A DNA stretch of 64,000 bases from an uncultured Chitinophagaceae bacterium (GTDB lineage: Bacteria > Bacteroidota > Bacteroidia > Chitinophagales > Chitinophagaceae): assembly GCA_903895845.1 (NCBI GenBank), contig CAITVK010000053.1, positions 1-64,000 on the forward strand, written 5' to 3'. Below, in pieces: positions 50,260 to 60,292 of this stretch. Made by a program: the position numbers and the translations under genes. Position 1 is the first letter of the stretch. Each line of letters begins with the position of its first letter. The notes under the pieces are model-generated. The model ran no database searches. It was not told the DNA's origin and saw nothing but the letters and a program-made list of their open reading frames with translations.

Positions 50260-50721
50260 CTACGAGGGCATATAGCCAACATCTTCAATCAAGTTGCGAC
50301 TATCTGCGGCGGCGGTTGCAAGTTCGTCACAACGATTATTCATTGCATTGTCGGCATGGCCTTTTACCCATACAAACTTTATCTTAAACTTTCTTGATAA
50401 ATGATAGTAGCGAGTCCATAAGTCTTTGTTTTTCTTGCCTCCTTTAAAATCAGTTAGCATCCATCCGTCCAACCATCGCTTTTCTACTGTATCTACAATA
50501 TATTTACTATCGGTATAAATGGTGACGGGGATGTCGTTTCTTGTAAGGCTTTCCAAAGCAACAATCACTCCCATCAGCTCCATCCGGTTATTGGTAGTCA
50601 GCTTAAAACCTTGGGAAAGTTCTTTTCTTTTTTCTCCCCACTGCAACACAATGCCATATCCACCAGGACCAGGATTGCCACGTGAAGAACCGTCAGTATA
50701 AATTATAAGTGGATGAGACAT
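50260..50721 (-). CDS. rnhA: Ribonuclease HI
   Basis: IYTDGSSRGNPGPGGYGIVLQ, NRMELMGVIVALE, VKGHADNAMNNRCDELA. Confidence 0.97.
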   Translation of the reverse strand: MSHPLIIYTDGSSRGNPGPGGYGIVLQWGEKRKELSQGFKLTTNNRMELMGVIVALESLTRNDIPVTIYTDSKYIVDTVEKRWLDGWMLTDFKGGKKNKDLWTRYYHLSRKFKIKFVWVKGHADNAMNNRCDELATAAADSRNLIEDVGYMPS

Positions 50722-50735
50722 GATTAATGTTTTGT

Positions 50736-50861
50736 GATTAATGATTAGTGTTTAGTGTAAGGCCTTTAATAGAATAGGCTGCTTCCTATTAACAAGGGAG
50801 ACAGCCTATTCTAGCCAATTCTATTAACGAATAATTAATCACTAAACGTTAATGATTAATC
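50736..50861. terminator. Hairpin H3: outer 7-bp-repeat arms around an inner stem-loop
   Basis: GATTAATGATTAGTGTTTAGTG (50736-50757) vs CACTAAACGTTAATGATTAATC (50840-50861), 19/22; inner GAATAGGCTG/CAGCCTATTC. Confidence 0.7.
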
Positions 50862-50869
50862 ACTAACAA

Positions 50870-52909
50870 CTATAGATAATGATACCAAGTACGGTTTAAA
50901 TCCCAGCTTTCAAACTCTTTAACAACATCACTTAGGAAGCTAGAGCCCATACTGCCATCAATAATACGATGATCGTAACTTAAGGAAAGATACATCATGT
51001 GTCTGATTCCGATGGTGTCATTGCTTGGGGATTCAATAACAACAGGTCTTTTTTTAATAGTGCCAACAGCCAATATTGCAACTTGTGGTTGATTGATAAT
51101 TGGCGTTCCCATCAATGTGCCAAATGTGCCTACATTGGTGAACGTAAATGTACCACCACTAATATCATCTGGTTTAAGTTGATTGTTTCTTGCATCATTA
51201 GCCAATTTGTTTACAGCTGTACTCAAGCCAACAATATTTAACTGGTCAGCTCCCTTTATTACTGGAACAATCAGATTGCCTGTAGGTAATGCAGTTGCCA
51301 TGCCAATATTCAGATCTTTTTTGATGATTATTTTATCTCCATCAACAGAAGCGTTCAGTAGAGGGTAACGTTTTAATACTTTTACCAGACAGTCGATGAA
51401 CATTGGTGTAAAGGTAATTTTAGTACCTTCTCTTCTTTCAAAATCTTGTTTTACACGATCTCTCCAAAGAACCATATTGGTGACATCGGCTTCTGCGAAA
51501 CTAGTTACATGCGGACTCGTTTGTACACTATCCACCATGTGTTTTGCAATCAGTTTACGCATCCTGTCCATCTCAATAATCTCTACATTGCCTGAAGGGT
51601 GTGCAGAGGTAGGAGAGGTGTACTTGCCAGATCCACCTTCTGCCAATGTAACCAAAGGCACAGTTGGCGCAGTTGGCTGAACCATATAAACTGGCACTTT
51701 TGGTGCATGCTCAACAGGTGAAGCGGTAGGCGCTATAAATGGTGTTTCAACAGTAGGTGCTACTGACACAGGTTCAATTTTAGGTTGTGGAACTTCCACA
51801 ACCGGTTCAGGCACAAACGCTGTTTCAGCAACTGATGGCGTCTCTACTATTGGTTGTGGAACATACACTTGTTCAACAACAGGGGTGGTATACACTGGCT
51901 CAACTATTGGTTGAGATGTTTCATTGACAGGTTGTGGGACCAAAGGCTCAGTTACCTCAAAATAAGGTTGTGGCTCTATTGGCGTTTCAAAATTTTGTTG
52001 CGGAACCTCTACAATAGGTTGTTGAGGTTCTTGCTCGATGAAAGGGGTAGTGGCAGGCTCAATAATTGGCTGAGGAACATAGAACTCTTCAACAGGGTGC
52101 GGATTAATAACAGGCTCTATGATGGGCTCAACTATCGGCTGAGGATAAAATAATGGTTGCTCAACAATTGGTTGAGGCGCTATGTAAACTGGTGCGTCGG
52201 CTGTTTTTTGAAGTACCACTTGTTGCACTGGCGTAGGAATCTCTACAGCAGGTTGTTGATATGCTTGAACTGGAGGTTCTTGGATATAAACAACTTGTGG
52301 TGGTGCTTGATTGGGCGCAAAACCAGAAACTTTTCCTGCTCTTTTATCGGCTATATACTGAATAATGTCTTTTTTAGAAACACGCCCATCTGCACCAGTT
52401 CCAGGTATTCTTTCTAACTCACTCAGGCTAATTCCTTCGCTGTTGGCAATATTTAATACTAATGGGGAAAAGAATCTATTATTACCAGCTGTCATCTTCG
52501 GTATATTTTGTGTGGGTTGAAAAGGTACGCTTTCCTCTACAATTGGTTGAGGGGGGGCGACTGCAATTGGTTCTGGCTCAGGTACAAATATGGGTTTAGG
52601 TGCTTCAACAATTGGCTCGGGGATTACTTCTAAAACTTGTTCTGTTGTATGTGTGGCAACAGTTTGGATATTTGTTTCAATTTTTGCTATTACACTTCCA
52701 ACCGGAACAACATTGTTTACAGGGTACAAAATCTCACTTATTATTCCTTCTACTGGCGACGGAATCTCACTATCAACTTTGTCAGTGGCAATATCAAGCA
52801 CTGTCTCATCTAGCTTTACATGGTCTCCCACTTTCTTGTGCCATTTAAGTATAGTGGCTTCCATTATACTTTCGCCCATTTTGGGCATTATTAAATCAGC
52901 TATTGCCAT
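50870..52909 (-). CDS. 2-oxoacid dehydrogenase E2 component (dihydrolipoamide acyltransferase) with very long linker
   Basis: Lipoyl domain ETVLDIATDKVDSEIPSP, E3-binding domain SELERIPGTGADGRVSKKDI, catalytic SYDHRIIDGSMGSSFL. Confidence 0.95.
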   Translation of the reverse strand: MAIADLIMPKMGESIMEATILKWHKKVGDHVKLDETVLDIATDKVDSEIPSPVEGIISEILYPVNNVVPVGSVIAKIETNIQTVATHTTEQVLEVIPEPIVEAPKPIFVPEPEPIAVAPPQPIVEESVPFQPTQNIPKMTAGNNRFFSPLVLNIANSEGISLSELERIPGTGADGRVSKKDIIQYIADKRAGKVSGFAPNQAPPQVVYIQEPPVQAYQQPAVEIPTPVQQVVLQKTADAPVYIAPQPIVEQPLFYPQPIVEPIIEPVINPHPVEEFYVPQPIIEPATTPFIEQEPQQPIVEVPQQNFETPIEPQPYFEVTEPLVPQPVNETSQPIVEPVYTTPVVEQVYVPQPIVETPSVAETAFVPEPVVEVPQPKIEPVSVAPTVETPFIAPTASPVEHAPKVPVYMVQPTAPTVPLVTLAEGGSGKYTSPTSAHPSGNVEIIEMDRMRKLIAKHMVDSVQTSPHVTSFAEADVTNMVLWRDRVKQDFERREGTKITFTPMFIDCLVKVLKRYPLLNASVDGDKIIIKKDLNIGMATALPTGNLIVPVIKGADQLNIVGLSTAVNKLANDARNNQLKPDDISGGTFTFTNVGTFGTLMGTPIINQPQVAILAVGTIKKRPVVIESPSNDTIGIRHMMYLSLSYDHRIIDGSMGSSFLSDVVKEFESWDLNRTWYHYL

Positions 52910-53077
52910 ACAAACAGTTTATTTTTTTGATCAATTGTGACCCGAATGTCTCAATTATTTTGTTCAATTCCGCAAGCTCTTTACTGTAAAAAAATGCTTT
53001 TTATGAGCATCTTTTTGATTAAACAGTATTTGCCATTGTTCAAAAGTATATTTTTGACAGCGAAAGTTGTTCAATGG

Positions 53078-54328
53078 TTATCCACATATTGTTATTCTAA
53101 GCATATTAAGGGCATTTATTGCAGTTAATTGGATATTTCGCTCCCTTGAATGCCTGAAATCGAAGCGTTTTGTGATAGTTGCCCCCTTTTTTGCAACCGC
53201 AATCCATACCATTCCAACTGGTTTTTCACTGGTTCCACCATCTGGTCCCATAATGCCACTCACGGCAATGCTGTAGTCTGTTTCCATTATCTCGCGCACA
53301 CTCTCTGCCATGATTCTTACGGTTTCTTCACTTACTGCACCTACGGTTTCAAGCGTGTTTTTCGGTACATGCAATACCTTGTTTTTTATGCTGTTATCAT
53401 AGCTTACCACACTGCCTTTAAAATAAGTAGATGCCCCAGGCATAGTTGTTATCAGGTGTGCGATGTATCCTCCAGTGCAACTTTCCGCAGTGGAAACTGT
53501 GGTTTTTGTTTGTTTTAATAACTTAGCTACTACTGCTTCGATAGGCAGGTCTTCGTCTATTACCAAATACTCCCTTACCCTTTCCTTAAATGATGCGAAG
53601 TGCGAGTTTAGTGCTGTAGTTAATTGTTCTTTATCATCACCTGATGCTGTTAACCTGAGGCGTACCATTCCTGAGTTGGGTAAATAGGCTAGCTTGATAA
53701 AAGGTGGAAGTGCTGCTTCTTCATTTTTCACTAAATCCGCCAAAAAGCTTTCGCCAATGCCAGCTGTTAGCAAGGTGCGATGTGCAATATTGGTAGTTTT
53801 GAATTTAGTTGGTAACATCGGCAAGACAACATTGCTCATAATCCATTTCATCTCATGTGGCACGCCAGGAAGTGAAATGAACAATTTGCCATTCTTTTCA
53901 AATAGCATACCTGGTGCGGTGCCTTTATCGTTTCTTAAAACAGTGCAAACGTCGGGAACTTCAGCTTGTTTAATATTCACATCCAACATTGGTCTTTTGA
54001 GGATATTAATAAAAATGTTTTGTACATGGGCCAACGTTTTTTCGTCTGTTATTAGTTTGCCACCAAAGTATTTGCACAATAATGGTTTGGTAATATCATC
54101 TGATGTGGGACCTAGTCCACCTGTAATTAATATGATGGAAGCGTGTTTGCTTTCTTCATCTAGAGCATTCCATATATCGTCCCAAGTATCACCAACAGCA
54201 ATCCTATGTTTTACGGGTATTCCAATTTTATTGAGTTCTTGTGCCATCCATGCGCTATTTGTATCTATAACCTGACCAATCAATAACTCATCCCCGATTG
54301 TGATTATAGAAGCGAAATTTGTATCCAT
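53078..54328 (-). CDS. cinA: CinA family competence/damage-inducible (nicotinamide-nucleotide amidase) protein
   Basis: ITIGDELLIGQVIDTNSAWMAQELN, ITGGLGPTSDDITK, TAESCTGGYIAHLIT. Confidence 0.95.
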   Translation of the reverse strand: MDTNFASIITIGDELLIGQVIDTNSAWMAQELNKIGIPVKHRIAVGDTWDDIWNALDEESKHASIILITGGLGPTSDDITKPLLCKYFGGKLITDEKTLAHVQNIFINILKRPMLDVNIKQAEVPDVCTVLRNDKGTAPGMLFEKNGKLFISLPGVPHEMKWIMSNVVLPMLPTKFKTTNIAHRTLLTAGIGESFLADLVKNEEAALPPFIKLAYLPNSGMVRLRLTASGDDKEQLTTALNSHFASFKERVREYLVIDEDLPIEAVVAKLLKQTKTTVSTAESCTGGYIAHLITTMPGASTYFKGSVVSYDNSIKNKVLHVPKNTLETVGAVSEETVRIMAESVREIMETDYSIAVSGIMGPDGGTSEKPVGMVWIAVAKKGATITKRFDFRHSRERNIQLTAINALNMLRITICG

Positions 54329-54402
54329 GTCTAATTTCTTATTTAAGTTCTTTGTTTTAAATAATCTTTATCCTTAATTTTCGTGCAAATTACTGTTGTA
54401 TC

Positions 54403-55812
54403 ATGAAACAAGTCAAACTACTTTTTATTCTCTTGGTTACAGGATATTTTTCAGTTGCACAAACTGTTGGTGAGCGACTTAAAACAGCATTGGATAAATG
54501 GCAGTCTGATGCCGATTTAAAACATGCAAGCATTAGCTTGTTTGTGGTTAACAGTAAAACCAATGAGGTTGTATTTGATTATAACAGTCAGTTGGGACTG
54601 GTTCCTGCAAGCTGTCAAAAAGTTATTACTAGTGTTACGGCTTATGAGTTGTTGGGGAAAGATTTTAGATATAAAACTGATTTAGGCTATAATGGCAATA
54701 TAAAGAAAGGTGTGTTAAGTGGTAATCTGATCATCAGAGGTTATGGAGACCCGACACTTGGAAGTTGGCGTTATGCTTCTACCAGAGATACCACAGTTTT
54801 AAATAACTGGATTTCTGCCATTAGAAGTTTCGGTGTCAAAAAGATACAAGGAGATGTTTTTTTAGATGGTAGCAGATTTTCTTTACAGCCAATACCCGGC
54901 GGGTGGTCTTGGGAAGATATAGGTAATTATTATGGAGCGGGTTGCTGGGGTATCAACTGGTATGAAAACCAATATGATTTAACGCTTAAACCTGGTTTAA
55001 ATGAAGGCGATTATACTTCATTAGTAAAAACGTCGCCCGAATTGCTTGTGTCAGGATTGATTAACAACGTTGTTACAGGCAAACCCCATTCAGATGCTGA
55101 TGTCAATATTTATCTATCTCCATATTCGGCAACAGGTATTTTAGAGGGAACAATACCAGCAGGAGATTCAATACGCATTGCTTCTGGGTCAACGTCTGAT
55201 GCTTATTATCAATTGGGTAAAGTGCTAGAAAAAGTTTTTGATACGTCACATATATCCTACACTAGAATAACCAATAGTATTGAGTCTTTTACAAACAGAA
55301 AAACTGCTCCTCAACCAGATTCTATCTTTTATAGTTATTTTTCTCCCACATTGGATAGTATTACTTATTGGTTTTTACATAAGAGTGTAAACTTATATGG
55401 GGAGTCTCTTTTAAAGGAGATGGCCTACATAAAAATGGGGGAGGGAAGTACCGAAAAGGGAATTGGTATTGTAAAACAGTTTTGGGAAGATAAAGGTATA
55501 GAACGTACTGCTTTACGTATAAAAGATGGGAGTGGATTGAGTACTACCAACCGAATTACTACCAATGCGTTAGTAAATGTACTTCAATATGCACGCGACA
55601 AAACTTGGTTCTCCTCGTTTTACAATGCGCTACCGTCATATAATGGTATGAAATTAAAAAGCGGTACCATCAGTGGTATCAAAAGCTTCGCAGGGTATCA
55701 TACAAGCAAAGATGGTGTTGACTATACCCTTGCATTTATTGTAAACGACTTTAGCGGCACTGCATCTGAAATGACTAAAAAGATGTTTTTAGTGTTGGAT
55801 GAGTTGAAATAA
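54403..55812 (+). CDS. dacB: D-alanyl-D-alanine carboxypeptidase/endopeptidase (PBP4 family)
   Basis: LVPASCQKVITSVTAYELLG (SxxK), IKDGSGLSTTNRIT, KSGTISGIKSFAGY (KSG/KTG box). Confidence 0.93.
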   Translation: MKQVKLLFILLVTGYFSVAQTVGERLKTALDKWQSDADLKHASISLFVVNSKTNEVVFDYNSQLGLVPASCQKVITSVTAYELLGKDFRYKTDLGYNGNIKKGVLSGNLIIRGYGDPTLGSWRYASTRDTTVLNNWISAIRSFGVKKIQGDVFLDGSRFSLQPIPGGWSWEDIGNYYGAGCWGINWYENQYDLTLKPGLNEGDYTSLVKTSPELLVSGLINNVVTGKPHSDADVNIYLSPYSATGILEGTIPAGDSIRIASGSTSDAYYQLGKVLEKVFDTSHISYTRITNSIESFTNRKTAPQPDSIFYSYFSPTLDSITYWFLHKSVNLYGESLLKEMAYIKMGEGSTEKGIGIVKQFWEDKGIERTALRIKDGSGLSTTNRITTNALVNVLQYARDKTWFSSFYNALPSYNGMKLKSGTISGIKSFAGYHTSKDGVDYTLAFIVNDFSGTASEMTKKMFLVLDELK

Positions 55813-55887
55813 AAGGTGTGTTCCTGTAAAAACTATTTTATATGGATTAAAAAGGTTAGATGTTAAGGAGTGGTAGCAGAAACATAT

Positions 55888-56433
55888 CTATAAAAAGTCT
55901 CCTTGGTTTATTTCTTCGTTTTTGCGCTTGCCAAATGCTTCTGCGGAGTCTATGTGCTTTAAGTCTATAATGATGCAGAAAATCTGCCACAAACAAAATA
56001 ATGAGTAAATGAAGAGTGAAAGACTAGTAGCTAATGCAAAGGCTTTAAGTGTAAAGAAACCACAAGGAAAGTTGTAGACAACCAATATATCATATAAGGC
56101 TACTAACACTAAGCTGAGTATTAAGGAGCCAAATACCCTTATGACCTGCCTTTTGGGAGATAAGAGATTTATTTCCCTTTGTAAAGTTGACTTTTGCTTT
56201 CCATGTTTCCTGATTGTTTGAATTAAATGAGAGCTTTTGTCTTTGGTCTGTCCTTTTATTTTATTGTGACCATCCTGCATCATATTGTCAAGATGTCTTA
56301 CCTTATCTACCTTTTTTTTGCGGTGTAGATCTATTCCATCTGCGAATACACCAATCAAAAGCGTAATTGCCGGAGCAACAAAACCTAGTATCCCTATAAC
56401 TACCCTGCTGTATAAATCTATGATGTCTCTCAA
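55888..56433 (-). CDS. Hypothetical membrane protein
   Basis: Intact ORF, several TM segments. Confidence 0.65.
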   Translation of the reverse strand: MRDIIDLYSRVVIGILGFVAPAITLLIGVFADGIDLHRKKKVDKVRHLDNMMQDGHNKIKGQTKDKSSHLIQTIRKHGKQKSTLQREINLLSPKRQVIRVFGSLILSLVLVALYDILVVYNFPCGFFTLKAFALATSLSLFIYSLFCLWQIFCIIIDLKHIDSAEAFGKRKNEEINQGDFL

Positions 56434-56701
56434 AACATTGTGTTTATCGTTTTGTAAATTTATATGCTTTACAGTTAAGAATCAAAATTTGAAAAGTTAG
56501 AGAAGTGTTTAGTTGAAGATTAAGAGGAATATAAAGCAAGAAATCAATATGCAATTGTGTAAAATGGGTAAAAAGTAAGGGCCGTGAAGAATCACAGCCC
56601 TTTTTTCAACCCTAAACCCTTAAAAAACAGTGTAAAAGTAATAGGTTTTATTTACACTTATTAAAAAAAGATTAAAAAATGCTTGATTTTATCAGCAAAT
56701 C

Positions 56702-57118
56702 CTAAAATCTTTCCAACTTCGAAAAAAAGAAATCTCCTTCTATAGTGGCATTCTCATCACTATCACTGCCATGAACTGCATTTTCACCAATTGAAGCTGC
56801 AAATTTTTTACGAATCGTTCCTTCCGCAGCATTGGCAGGATTTGTAGCACCAATCAATGTCCTAAAATCTTCTACTGCATTTTCTTTCTCCAAGATAGCG
56901 GCTACTATTGGTCCACTACTCATAAATTCTACTAACTCTCCAAAGAAACCACGCTCTCTATGGACATCATAAAACAGACCTGCTTGTACAGTAGTTAGCT
57001 TGGTCCACTTTAATGCCTTAATACTAAATCCCGCTTTGATAATCTGGTCTAGAATTGCACCTGTGTAGCCCTTGCTAGTTGCATCTGGCTTAATCATCGT
57101 GAATGTTCTGTTGCTCAT
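56702..57118 (-). CDS. ndk: Nucleoside-diphosphate kinase
   Basis: [36 protein letters not shown]. Confidence 0.97.
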   Translation of the reverse strand: MSNRTFTMIKPDATSKGYTGAILDQIIKAGFSIKALKWTKLTTVQAGLFYDVHRERGFFGELVEFMSSGPIVAAILEKENAVEDFRTLIGATNPANAAEGTIRKKFAASIGENAVHGSDSDENATIEGDFFFSKLERF

Positions 57119-57176
57119 AAATACTTATTTTTAATGGCTGCGAAAGTAAAGGAAATGTTCGGCTTGAAACCTAACA

Positions 57177-58343
57177 TTACTTAGTTATCCCGTTAATCTT
57201 TTTTATGAAATAGATCTTCTTATTTTCCAGATATTGTATCGATTGGTCGTTGATGTTTTTTATGGGTTCGATATTGAAATCGTTAAAAAGCTTAAATTCT
57301 TTATCTGAAAGATGATTGATGAGGTCTTTTGGATGTTTGATAAGGAGACTAGTAAAATGATACATGCTCTCATAGCCCTTAAAAAACATGTCGCTCGGTC
57401 TACCGTTTAATTGACTCTTATAATTAAATGCAAGTGTAGCTGCGGTAGATTGAGTCCTTACAAAGTTGTAAGGAGTGCTAAATATGATGTTAACACCGTT
57501 ACAGTCACTGCCGTCAAGGTCTTTAAGGCCGTCCCAAGTAGGCATTCCCATCACAGTACAGTTATAGCTTCCATTGGCAGCAAGCGTCTTAACTAATTTT
57601 ACTCCAAATGCTTCATTCAAACTACCACAGATTATGGTGTTGTCTGAGGTGCTATCTAAATTTGAAAGTAAAGATTGGGAAGTGAATGGATCAGCCAAAT
57701 CGAGCGTCTGATATACAAAAGGGGGGGCTGCGGAGGCTTTTCCAGCTTCCCTAAAATAATATTGCACTAAATCTTCGAGTTGTCCATTTCTTTTGACATA
57801 GAGGATATGGGTTGATGAATAGTTCTTTTGTATGTATTTATAAATTTGATCTACATGTGTTTTTAAGGAAGAGTTAATCATTACAAAATAAGGATTATTC
57901 GTAACGCCTCCGTCATTAGGGTAAGTAGCGGATATTAATGGGATATTTCTGTGTTGTGCTATTTCGGCCAGTGGTACAATGTCCTGCCGATTGTTGAATG
58001 CTGCAATTATCATATTTACTCCTGCAAACTCTGGCTTTCTGATTATAGTATAGATACTTTCGCTGCCTTTACTATCATAAAATAGAACATCTAAGTTTTT
58101 ATCTTCTGATTGCAAGCTATCTACTGCCATCATAACTCCATTGTAAAAGTCTAGGCCAGCAAGCATATTCTTTGGTAAGTTATTTAATCCTAGCTTATAG
58201 TCATCACCTTTAAATGCACTGTCTAAATAGATTGGTGCGAATACTGCCACTTTCAAACGCTGCTGAGCAGTTGCGATAAATGAAACTGTTAACAGAACTA
58301 AGCAAAGTATTTGGGCAAGTACAAATCGTTTTTTGGAACACAT
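57177..58343 (-). CDS. Periplasmic-binding-protein-like (ABC substrate-binding type I fold) protein
   Basis: Signal peptide, LKVAVFAPIYLDSAF..., FYNGVMMAVDSL, IPLISATYPNDG. Confidence 0.75.
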   Translation of the reverse strand: MCSKKRFVLAQILCLVLLTVSFIATAQQRLKVAVFAPIYLDSAFKGDDYKLGLNNLPKNMLAGLDFYNGVMMAVDSLQSEDKNLDVLFYDSKGSESIYTIIRKPEFAGVNMIIAAFNNRQDIVPLAEIAQHRNIPLISATYPNDGGVTNNPYFVMINSSLKTHVDQIYKYIQKNYSSTHILYVKRNGQLEDLVQYYFREAGKASAAPPFVYQTLDLADPFTSQSLLSNLDSTSDNTIICGSLNEAFGVKLVKTLAANGSYNCTVMGMPTWDGLKDLDGSDCNGVNIIFSTPYNFVRTQSTAATLAFNYKSQLNGRPSDMFFKGYESMYHFTSLLIKHPKDLINHLSDKEFKLFNDFNIEPIKNINDQSIQYLENKKIYFIKKINGITK

Positions 58344-58356
58344 AATTCTATTTTTA

Positions 58357-58422
58357 GTGATTAACGTTTAGTGTTTAGTGATTAGTACAATAACTAAGCG
58401 TTAATTACTAAACACTAATCAC
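58357..58422. terminator. Hairpin H4 of 7-bp repeats downstream of guaA
   Basis: gtgatta|acgttta|gtgttta|gtgatta|gt (58357-58386) opposed by its inverted counterpart at 58393-58422, 6-nt loop. Confidence 0.75.
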
Positions 58423-58431
58423 CAAAGGAGG

Positions 58432-59967
58432 TTATTCCCATTCTATTGTTGCAGGAGGCTTGCTACTTATATCATATACAACTCTATTGATACCCCTTAC
58501 CTGATTGATGATGTCATTGGAAATGTTTGCCAAAAATTCATAAGGCAGATGTGCCCAGTCAGCTGTCATTCCATCAACACTTGTAACCGCTCTAAGTGCA
58601 ACCGTGAATTCATAAGTTCTTTCATCGCCCATTACCCCAACACTTTTTACGGGTAGTAAAATAGTGCCAGCTTGCCAGACCTTGTCGTATAAACCAGTTT
58701 CTTTGAGTGATTTGGTGTATAGATAGTCTGCATCCTGCAAAAGTTTTACTTTCTCCGCTGTTACTTCTCCCAATATTCTAATTGCTAAACCTGGACCTGG
58801 AAATGGATGACGGTACAACAGATCATAAGGTATTCCTAAGGCCAGACCAACTTTGCGTACCTCATCTTTAAAAAGATAACGCAATGGTTCTACCAATCCA
58901 AGCTTCATCGTTTCGGGAAGTCCGCCCACATTATGATGTGATTTTATAGTGGCAGAAGGGCCGTGCACACTCACACTTTCTATTACATCGGGGTAAATTG
59001 TCCCTTGACCTAAGAAGCTTGCATCTTTTATTTTGGAAGCTTCTTGCTGAAAAACATCTATAAATAAACCGCCTATTACTTTACGCTTTTCTTCGGGATC
59101 TGTTTTGCCAGCCAATCCATCATAAAACAATTGCTTGGCATCTATGCCCGTTACGTTCAAATCAAGTTGTTTGTAAATGTCTAATACTTGCTCAAACTCG
59201 TGTTTTCTCAAAACACCATTATCAACAAATATTCCATATAGATTTTTGCCTACAGCGCGGCTTATCAAAGTGGCAGCAACGGTGCTGTCAACGCCACCAC
59301 TCAACGCCATAATTACTTTTGCATCGCCCAATTGCTCTTTCAGTTTAGCAACTGTCTCGTCTATAAAAGAAGCAGGTGTGAACTCTTGTTTACAGCCACA
59401 AACGTGAACTAAAAAGTTGCTGATTATTTTTTTTCCTTCAGTAGAATGGTGTACCTCAGCATGAAACTGTATGCCATAGAGTGGAAATCCACTTCCGGAA
59501 GTTCTTTTGAAAGCGGCCACCGGAATACTTTCTGTTTTGGCTAATACCTCAAAACCAGTTGGCAATGCGGCGATGGTATCACTATGACTCATCCATACCT
59601 GAGAGTTATCGGAGATGCCTTTTAGCAATACATCATCTTTTAAAATACTCAATATGGCTCGTCCGTATTCTCTTTTATTACTTTTATCTACCCTTCCTCC
59701 CAAAACTTTTGCGGTCATTTGGGCACCGTAACAAACGCCAAGAACGGGTACTTTATCTGCAAAAGCTTCAACATCTACCAATGGCGGTTCATTGTCATTT
59801 ACGCTGAATGGTGAACCACTCAATATGATTCCCTTCAAAGTTGTGTCTATTGCGAAAGGTTTGTTGTAGGGAATTATTTCACAATAAACATTTGCTTCCC
59901 GCACGCTACGCGCGATTAGTTGTGTAAACTGGCTACCAAAATCGAGTATCAAAATCTTTTCCGTCAT
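58432..59967 (-). CDS. guaA: GMP synthase (glutamine-hydrolysing)
   Basis: [47 protein letters not shown]-terminal [17 protein letters not shown]. Confidence 0.98.
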   Translation of the reverse strand: MTEKILILDFGSQFTQLIARSVREANVYCEIIPYNKPFAIDTTLKGIILSGSPFSVNDNEPPLVDVEAFADKVPVLGVCYGAQMTAKVLGGRVDKSNKREYGRAILSILKDDVLLKGISDNSQVWMSHSDTIAALPTGFEVLAKTESIPVAAFKRTSGSGFPLYGIQFHAEVHHSTEGKKIISNFLVHVCGCKQEFTPASFIDETVAKLKEQLGDAKVIMALSGGVDSTVAATLISRAVGKNLYGIFVDNGVLRKHEFEQVLDIYKQLDLNVTGIDAKQLFYDGLAGKTDPEEKRKVIGGLFIDVFQQEASKIKDASFLGQGTIYPDVIESVSVHGPSATIKSHHNVGGLPETMKLGLVEPLRYLFKDEVRKVGLALGIPYDLLYRHPFPGPGLAIRILGEVTAEKVKLLQDADYLYTKSLKETGLYDKVWQAGTILLPVKSVGVMGDERTYEFTVALRAVTSVDGMTADWAHLPYEFLANISNDIINQVRGINRVVYDISSKPPATIEWE

Positions 59968-60111
59968 GCGGCGAAGGTAAATGAAGTAAGGGGATGTAAT
60001 GAATATCTGGTTTAATTGGTGGATAAACTACTGCATTGGGTGTGTATTGAAGAGACAATTGGGGATAGATTACAACTTGGATATAGGGTTTTCTGTGATG
60101 CTATTTAATAC

Positions 60112-60270
60112 CAATGTCGTTTAGTTAAGGATGCTTTTCAATAATACGCCATTAAATACCGGGTGTCAGCCTGAGCTTGTCGAAGGCATATAAAGAATGA
60201 ATGAACCTTTATTAAATTCGGTTTCGACAAGCTCAACCTGACAGTCGTTCCCTTAACTAAACGACATTGA
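60112..60270. mobile_element. MITE-like element with 19-bp inverted repeats and 9-bp flanking direct repeat
   Basis: CAATGTCGTTTAGTTAAGG (60112-60130) / CCTTAACTAAACGACATTG (60251-60269); flanks ATTTAATAC at 60103-60111 and 60271-60279; internal GTCAGCCTGAGCTTGTCGAA inverted pair. Confidence 0.8.
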
Positions 60271-60292
60271 ATTTAATACTCTCTTTTGGATA

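Noticed and set aside
51396-52940. Plus ORFs rich in Leu/Arg/Asn opposite the E2 linker
   Set aside because: Antisense reading of the repetitive linker; no independent support.
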